64,000 bases of DNA. Origin: Vibrio pelagius. GTDB taxonomy: Bacteria; Pseudomonadota; Gammaproteobacteria; Enterobacterales; Vibrionaceae. This document shows positions 59,007-64,000 of the stretch, piece by piece. Each line of letters starts with the position of its first letter. Positions within the stretch are counted from its first letter, which is position 1. Location of the stretch: positions 496,001 to 560,000 of the forward strand of contig NZ_AP025503.1 in the NCBI RefSeq assembly GCF_024347575.1. The letters run 5' to 3'. The notes beneath the pieces were generated by a model. The model was given only the letters and a program-made list of their open reading frames with translations. It did no database searches and was not told the origin of the DNA. A program made the translations under genes and the position numbers.

Positions 59007-59073
59007 ATAAGCACTTCAGTAAATCAAGAATAGTGTGCTCCGGCACGCTATTCGCGCCTCATGAAACGGGTAT

Positions 59074-59107
59074 TAAAAAAGGGAGGATGCCAAGCATTCT
59101 CCCTTTT
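59074..59107. terminator. Bidirectional terminator between arcB unit and arcA
   Basis: AAAAAGGGAG and CTCCCTTTTT pair, continued inwards by ATGC/GCAT around a short loop. The A tract on one side and T tract on the other allow it to stop both the rightward arcB-lipoprotein transcript and the leftward arcA transcript. Confidence 0.9.
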
Positions 59108-59130
59108 TCTATTCACTAAGATGGTGTGAA

Positions 59131-59847
59131 TTAGTCTTCTAGATCACCACAGAAGCGGTAGCCTTCACCGTGAATCGTAGCAATGATCTCTGGCGTGCCT
59201 GATACAGATTCAAAGTGCTTACGAATACGACGGATAGTTACGTCTACTGTACGGTCATGTGGCTTAAGCTCACGGCCAGTCATCTTTTTAAGAAGGTCAG
59301 CACGAGTTTGAATCTTGCCTGGGTTCTCACAGAAGTGCAGTAGAGCACGGAACTCAGAGCGAGGCAGCTTGTAGCCTTCGCCATCTGGGCTTACTAGAGA
59401 GCGGCTGTTGATATCCAAAACCCAACCGTTGAATTCGTACTTTTCAACGCTGCGCTTCTCTTCTTGAACCGTGCTTGTGCTCATCGAGCGGTTCAGAAGG
59501 TTGCGTGCACGGATAGTCAGTTCACGAGGGTTAAAAGGCTTAGTGATGTAATCATCTGCACCAATTTCTAGACCAAGGATTTTGTCTACTTCATTATCAC
59601 GACCAGTCAAGAACATTAGCGCAACGTTTGCTTGCTCACGTAGTTCACGAGCAAGCAGAAGGCCGTTCTTACCAGGTAAGTTGATGTCCATGATAACAAG
59701 GTTCACTTGGTTGTCAGACAGCACTTGGTGCATCTCTTCACCGTCGCTAGCCTCAAAAACAGCATATCCCTCTGCTTCAAAAATACTCTTAAGAGTGTTA
59801 CGAGTTACTTGCTCATCTTCTACGATAAGAATCTGCGGGGTTTGCAT
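59131..59847 (-). CDS. arcA: Two-component response regulator ArcA
   Basis: ArcA is the OmpR-family regulator that represses aerobic respiration genes when phosphorylated by ArcB. The 238-residue protein has the receiver domain starting [16 protein letters not shown], with the phospho-aspartate in [13 protein letters not shown] (about residue 54) and the conserved lysine in DYITKPF. The winged-helix domain is [21 protein letters not shown]. It is convergent with the arcB unit. A long upstream region with an FNR site precedes it. Confidence 0.97.
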   Translation of the reverse strand: MQTPQILIVEDEQVTRNTLKSIFEAEGYAVFEASDGEEMHQVLSDNQVNLVIMDINLPGKNGLLLARELREQANVALMFLTGRDNEVDKILGLEIGADDYITKPFNPRELTIRARNLLNRSMSTSTVQEEKRSVEKYEFNGWVLDINSRSLVSPDGEGYKLPRSEFRALLHFCENPGKIQTRADLLKKMTGRELKPHDRTVDVTIRRIRKHFESVSGTPEIIATIHGEGYRFCGDLED

Positions 59848-60106
59848 TTTGGCGGTACCTAAATTTGTGACGAAACTGTGCTAATAGAATAAATTCTAGG
59901 CAAAAACATAACATACAGGTAATGTAATTTTGATGATAACTCAAAGTTTTCAAAAATACACTTACTTCCAGCTGTCTGCCTTCCTTGAAGTATTGCCAAT
60001 AACGTAGATCCAGTACGCCTTTTAATCATTCTGTTAGTGATTGTTGAGGATTCTATAATGTTAACAGCATGCTAACAACGCGATAATGTTAATTCCATTC
60101 ACTTTG

Positions 60107-60120
60107 TTGATTTATATCAA
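60107..60120. promoter_or_regulatory. Perfect FNR box upstream of arcA
   Basis: TTGATTTATATCAA matches the FNR consensus TTGAT-N4-ATCAA exactly. It lies in the 542-bp region between divergent arcA and rraA. On the arcA strand a candidate -10 (CATTAT, 60083-60088) would put the site near -40, where FNR activates. E. coli arcA is also FNR-activated. The same region has the near-palindrome GTTAACAGCATGCTAAC (about 60059-60075). I see no gene in 59848-60389. Confidence 0.65.
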
Positions 60121-60389
60121 TTGCTGTCTGGTATAAAACTTGATTAGTATGAGTTACTGTTTAATCAACACTATAAATGATTAAATAGCCATAAATATGG
60201 AATGGCTATTCGAACTGGCTCGTATATTTTGCTTTCATAGTCACACTTGACTACTTCGATAGTAGGCTGTGGCACTAAGGAAGCGATAAGCTGTCTCTTA
60301 ATTATAGACGTATTGAAAACAAAGGATTTATTTTTACTTTAAGCATGGGACTCGCGGTATGGGCTGCCTGTCTCGCTCATGGAGGATAT

Positions 60390-60875
60390 ATGCACGATAT
60401 AACACCGGACTTATGTGATGAGTTCGAAAGCAAAGTGACGCTACTTAACCTCCCTTTACAGAACTACGGCCAGCGAGCTGCGTTCTGGGGGGAAATTGTA
60501 ACAGTGCGTTGCTATCACGATAATTCTAAGGTTCGTGATGTGTTAGAGGGTGACGGAAAAGGCAAGGTATTGGTGGTCGATGGAAATGGTTCCTGCCAAA
60601 AAGCCTTACTAGGTGATCAACTTGCTATACTGGCGATAGAGAATGGCTGGGAAGGCGTGATCGTCAATGGCGCTATCCGTGATGTCGGTATGATGTCGCA
60701 GATGGATCTTGGCGTGCAAGCTCTAGGCTCTTCACCGTTCAAAACCGAGAAACGTGGCAGTGGTCAAGTGAATGTGACACTCACTATACATAATCAATTG
60801 ATTCAGCCAGGCGACTACATCTATGCGGATTGGAATGGAGCGCTCCTCTCTTCAGAGCAGCTGATTAACTCTTAG
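60390..60875 (+). CDS. rraA: Ribonuclease E activity regulator RraA
   Basis: RraA binds RNase E and inhibits its processing of RNA. I use ATG 60390, which directly follows GGAGGATAT. This gives 161 residues, exactly the E. coli length, whereas the open frame extends 15 codons upstream. Family signatures are [57 protein letters not shown] and [25 protein letters not shown]. The fold derives from a class II aldolase-like ring. It is monocistronic here, not next to menA as in E. coli. Confidence 0.94.
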   Translation: MHDITPDLCDEFESKVTLLNLPLQNYGQRAAFWGEIVTVRCYHDNSKVRDVLEGDGKGKVLVVDGNGSCQKALLGDQLAILAIENGWEGVIVNGAIRDVGMMSQMDLGVQALGSSPFKTEKRGSGQVNVTLTIHNQLIQPGDYIYADWNGALLSSEQLINS

Positions 60876-60941
60876 CTAGCGGTTTTAAAGCCAAAACGAG
60901 AGAAGGTTTGGAAGTTGGAGTTGCCTAGAAGCAAAAATCGT

Positions 60942-61409
60942 TTAAAAGCGGAAACCAATCCCAACTTCCACTCCTTGCTGCCACTCTTCGTAATCTAGGG
61001 TGGCATGTAGGTCTAGGTTATCGGTCAGTTGGACGCGACTGGTCACCTCAGCAGCAATCGACTTTTCTTTTCCTTGTTCGGCATTCTCTTCACTGCTGTA
61101 GGTATGCAGAGTACTGTTGAAAGAGATACGATCGCTCAGTTGATAGCTTACGCCACTGAGAAATCCATTCTCATGTTTTAGAGCATCGCTATTGATACGA
61201 GCACCCACGAACAGGTCGACGTTCTTGAATACCGAGTATGAATAGCCGCTGTCGACTTTCCAAACATCGAAGGATTCATTGGTTGAACTTTGGCTTGAGA
61301 TAAAAAACTTGTGTGCCGAGGTGTCGAGTTGGCTCGGCAATAGAGGCAACGAGCTCGCGTTACAAACAACAGGTACAGCAAAGGTTAAAAGAAATAGTAG
61401 TCTTTTCAC
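60942..61409 (-). CDS. Small exported protein, probable outer membrane beta strand protein
   Basis: The 155-residue protein starts at GTG 61409, with AGGAG 7 bases before it. It has a signal peptide MKRLLFLLTFAVPVVCNASS. The mature part alternates polar and hydrophobic residues (YSYSVFKNVDLFVGARINSD, LHATLDYEEWQQGVEVGIGF) and ends in GFRF, a C-terminal aromatic residue typical of outer membrane barrel proteins. At about 135 mature residues it would make only a small barrel. No function is known to me. It is convergent with rraA and divergent from the thr operon. Confidence 0.7.
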   Translation of the reverse strand: MKRLLFLLTFAVPVVCNASSLPLLPSQLDTSAHKFFISSQSSTNESFDVWKVDSGYSYSVFKNVDLFVGARINSDALKHENGFLSGVSYQLSDRISFNSTLHTYSSEENAEQGKEKSIAAEVTSRVQLTDNLDLHATLDYEEWQQGVEVGIGFRF

Positions 61410-61654
61410 TTTCCACTCCTGAAGTCGTTATTATTTGTTATATACGTTTGCTGTCTAATTAAAGCACAGATCTTGGTGGTTGACTGTACGAACTCGATAC
61501 CTTTTTGTTCGAATTAGATAAGCAATTAGTTGCTTTTGCGATCTGAAGCAAACTCTACTCATTTTTTATGCCTTGTATTTCATGGCTACTTTCTGCTCTA
61601 AATAACGTCTTACTATGAAAAATGTCGTGAATGCGAAAAAAAAGTAACTTTTCA

Positions 61655-61682
61655 TTGACGAGCTGTAGCAAAACTTGATACA
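61655..61682 (+). promoter_or_regulatory. thr operon promoter candidate
   Basis: TTGACG (61655-61660) and GATACA (61677-61682) are spaced 16 bp, about 31 bp before the leader peptide start codon. The rest of 61410-61654 is AT-rich and contains no gene that I can support. Confidence 0.55.
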
Positions 61683-61713
61683 CGTAGAGATAAGCAAACG
61701 CAGAGAATTGAAT

Positions 61714-61791
61714 ATGCAGCACTCAAGCCACCTAGTAATGACCACAACCATTATTATTACCGACATTACAATTGTTGGGGCAGGCTGCTAA
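61714..61791 (+). CDS. thrL: thr operon leader peptide ThrL
   Basis: A 25-codon frame starts at ATG 61714 and ends TAA 61789-61791. The peptide MQHSSHLVMTTTIIITDITI-VGAGC holds five threonine and five isoleucine codons within eleven consecutive positions, TTTIIITDITI. That is the classic signature of ribosome-stalling control by charged tRNA-Thr and tRNA-Ile. It is followed 17 bp later by the attenuator hairpin and then by thrA. The E. coli ThrL peptide has the same logic with a different sequence. Confidence 0.9.
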   Translation: MQHSSHLVMTTTIIITDITIVGAGC

Positions 61792-61808
61792 CTAACGGAT
61801 TTACAAAT

Positions 61809-61844
61809 AAAGGCCTGTATCCCACAAGATACAGGCCTTTTTTT
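61809..61844 (+). terminator. thr operon attenuator
   Basis: AAAGGCCTGTATC and GATACAGGCCTTT form a perfect 13-bp stem around a six-base loop, followed by a T run. It lies between thrL and thrA, 33 bp before the thrA start. Ribosome stalling in the Thr/Ile run of thrL should prevent it from forming. Confidence 0.92.
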
Positions 61845-61876
61845 ATACCATTTTTATGACTTATGGAGAGGAAGGG

Positions 61877-64000
61877 ATGCGAGTTTTAAAGTTTGGAGGT
61901 TCATCATTAGCGGACGCCGATCGTTTTTTGAGAGCGGCGGATATCATTGCTAATAATGCCCAGCAAGAAGAGCTAGCGGTCGTGCTATCTGCACCGGGAA
62001 AAACAACAAACAAGTTGGTTGCGGTGATTGAATCGGCACTTAAACATGGTGAAGCGGAATCTCAAATCAAAGAGATAGAGTCCTCTTTTTTAGCTCTATT
62101 TTCTGATATTAAAGCGTTGGTTCCGGGCATAGACGGCTCGGCGTTCCAAGAGCAAGTGGATACATCACTGACTCAACTGCGTCAGTTTGTAAATGGTATT
62201 GATCTATTAGGCATGTGTCCTAATCATGTGAACGCACGCATCATCAGCAAAGGTGAGCGTATCTCCATCCAGCTGATGAAGGCTGTACTAGAAGCAAAAG
62301 GTCAGCCAGCGAATCTTATCGACCCGGTTCAGTACCTGTATGCGAAAGGCGATCATCTAGAGGCGATGGTTGATGTTGATGTCTCTACACAGAACTTCCG
62401 TCAAAATCCTCTTCCTCAAGGACACGTTAACATCATGCCTGGCTTTACTGCCGGCAATGACAAAGGTGAACTAGTTACGCTGGGTCGAAATGGTTCTGAC
62501 TACTCAGCAGCGGTATTGGCAGCGTGTCTGCGTGCTGATTGTTGTGAGATCTGGACTGATGTAGACGGCGTTTATAACTGTGACCCTCGTCTTGTTGATG
62601 ATGCTCGTCTTCTTAAGTCATTGAGCTACCAAGAAGCGATGGAGCTTTCATACTTTGGTGCTTCTGTTCTTCACCCGAAAACGATCGCACCAATTGCTCA
62701 GTTCCACATTCCTTGCCTGATCAAAAACAGCTTTAACCCTCAAGGTGCGGGCACACTGATTGGCCAAGACACTGGTGAAGACAACCTAGCGATCAAAGGC
62801 ATCACTACGCTTAGTGACTTAACAATGGTTAACGTTTCAGGCCCAGGTATGAAGGGCATGGTTGGCATGGCGAGCCGCGTATTCGGTGCAATGTCTTCTG
62901 CTGGCGTTTCAATTGTTCTTATTACTCAGTCTTCATCTGAGTACAGCATCAGCTTCTGTATCGAATCTGCAGATAAGCAGAAAGCACAACAAGTGTTGTC
63001 TGAAGCGTTTGAACTTGAACTGAAAGATGGCCTACTTGAGCCAGTAGAGTTCATGGATGACGTAGCTATCGTAACACTGGTTGGTGACGGCATGCGTACT
63101 TCACGCGGTGTTGCTTCTCAATTCTTCTCTTCACTGGCAGAAGTGAACGTAAACATCGTGGCGATCGCACAAGGCTCTTCTGAGCGAGCAATCTCAGCAG
63201 TGATTCCTGAAGATAAAATCTCTGAGGCGATCAAAGCGTGTCACGAAAATCTATTCAACTCTAAGCACTTCCTTGATGTCTTCGTTGTCGGTGTTGGCGG
63301 CGTTGGTGGCGAGCTGGTGGATCAGATCAAGCGTCAGCAAGGTAAATTGGCAGAGAAAGGCATTGTTATCCGCGTATGTGGTTTAGCAAACAGTAAAGGT
63401 CTACTGCTTGATAGTGAAGGTCTACCACTGGAGCACTGGCGTGATCGCATGAACAGTGCAACCGAAGAGTTCAGTCTTCCTCGAATTGCGGCTTTGGTTC
63501 AGCGTAACCACATCATCAACCCAGTACTGGTTGATTGTACGTCGAGTGAAGCGATTGCAAATCAGTATGCCGATTTCCTAGCAGCAGGCTTCCACGTTGT
63601 TACACCGAATAAGAAAGCAAACACAGCAAGCATGGCGTACTACCATCAGCTTCGTGAAGTGGCACGCAACTCACGTCGTAAGCTGATGTACGAGACAACG
63701 GTCGGTGCTGGCCTTCCGGTTATCGAGAACTTGCAGAACCTTATCTCTGCGGGTGATGAACTTGAGAAATTTAACGGCATCCTATCGGGCTCTCTATCTT
63801 ACATATTCGGTAAGCTTGATGAAGGTATGACTCTGAGCCAAGCAACTAATATTGCGAAAGATAACGGCTTTACAGAACCTGACCCACGTGACGATCTATC
63901 GGGCATGGATGTGGCGCGTAAGCTACTTATCTTGGCGCGTGAAGCAGGTATGGCATTAGAGCTTGAAGACGTAGAAGTTGACCAAGCACTGCCACCAGGT
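61877..64000 (+). CDS. thrA: Bifunctional aspartokinase I / homoserine dehydrogenase I ThrA (5' part)
   Basis: ThrA phosphorylates aspartate and, with its second domain, reduces aspartate semialdehyde to homoserine. The frame is open from ATG 61877 (GAGAGGAAGGG upstream) to the window edge, 708 of about 820 expected codons. The kinase starts [20 protein letters not shown]. The regulatory ACT region contains [20 protein letters not shown] and SSSEYSISF. The dehydrogenase starts [16 protein letters not shown], with VTPNKKANT and [12 protein letters not shown]. Control by thrL attenuation is directly visible upstream. Confidence 0.97.
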   Translation, partial: MRVLKFGGSSLADADRFLRAADIIANNAQQEELAVVLSAPGKTTNKLVAVIESALKHGEAESQIKEIESSFLALFSDIKALVPGIDGSAFQEQVDTSLTQLRQFVNGIDLLGMCPNHVNARIISKGERISIQLMKAVLEAKGQPANLIDPVQYLYAKGDHLEAMVDVDVSTQNFRQNPLPQGHVNIMPGFTAGNDKGELVTLGRNGSDYSAAVLAACLRADCCEIWTDVDGVYNCDPRLVDDARLLKSLSYQEAMELSYFGASVLHPKTIAPIAQFHIPCLIKNSFNPQGAGTLIGQDTGEDNLAIKGITTLSDLTMVNVSGPGMKGMVGMASRVFGAMSSAGVSIVLITQSSSEYSISFCIESADKQKAQQVLSEAFELELKDGLLEPVEFMDDVAIVTLVGDGMRTSRGVASQFFSSLAEVNVNIVAIAQGSSERAISAVIPEDKISEAIKACHENLFNSKHFLDVFVVGVGGVGGELVDQIKRQQGKLAEKGIVIRVCGLANSKGLLLDSEGLPLEHWRDRMNSATEEFSLPRIAALVQRNHIINPVLVDCTSSEAIANQYADFLAAGFHVVTPNKKANTASMAYYHQLREVARNSRRKLMYETTVGAGLPVIENLQNLISAGDELEKFNGILSGSLSYIFGKLDEGMTLSQATNIAKDNGFTEPDPRDDLSGMDVARKLLILAREAGMALELEDVEVDQALPPG

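Overview
The window is a chromosomal stretch of a gammaproteobacterium that I would place in Vibrio. The protein sequences, the gene order (dcw cluster without mraZ or ddlB, arcA/arcB close to thrA, a tandem gltB/gltD locus) and two Vibrio-style interspersed intergenic repeats all point there. Almost everything is core housekeeping. The only clear transposon is a partial ISL3-type insertion sequence at the left edge.

Layout. 1-390: truncated IS. 427-3859 (minus): dolP, diaA, yraN and lpoA, an envelope/replication-initiation group divergent from rsmI. 5013-5452: RNase P RNA with three 24-nt repeats in its P3 arm. 5681-22310: the division and cell wall cluster rsmH-ftsL-ftsI-murE-murF-mraY-murD-ftsW-murG-murC-ftsQ-ftsA-ftsZ-lpxC, tightly packed and mostly overlapping, followed by secA. 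25600-27038: an interspersed repeat, mutT and dapB. 27386-31907: carAB with a sigma70 promoter and a pair of ArgR-like boxes. 32088-34713: a TSUP permease convergent with a LysR regulator, a flavodoxin-like protein and a VOC protein, with two strong dyads in the control regions. 34931-38675 (minus): a TRIC-like protein, btuF, cbiB, mtnN and a DUF1499 lipoprotein. 38731-38892: a 162-bp repeat with terminal inverted repeats.

38986-52743 (minus): the most unusual region. A normal gltB-gltD pair is followed by a second, very long GltB-like protein (about 1813 residues) and a CysJ-like diflavin reductase, forming their own unit behind a 19-bp perfect Fur-like palindrome. The second GltB keeps all glutaminase residues but has altered synthase motifs, a shortened iron-sulfur cysteine spacing and a roughly 230-residue C-terminal extension. 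My hypothesis is a flavin-reductase-fed, iron-regulated glutamine amidotransferase/oxidoreductase parallel to GltBD.

53275-59847: a YhcC-type radical SAM protein, an active-looking diguanylate cyclase, arcB, a small lipoprotein and convergent arcA. ArcA has a perfect FNR site upstream, so both halves of the Arc redox system sit within 4 kb. 60390-64000: rraA, a small exported protein, then the thr operon with leader peptide, attenuator and thrA, which runs off the right edge.
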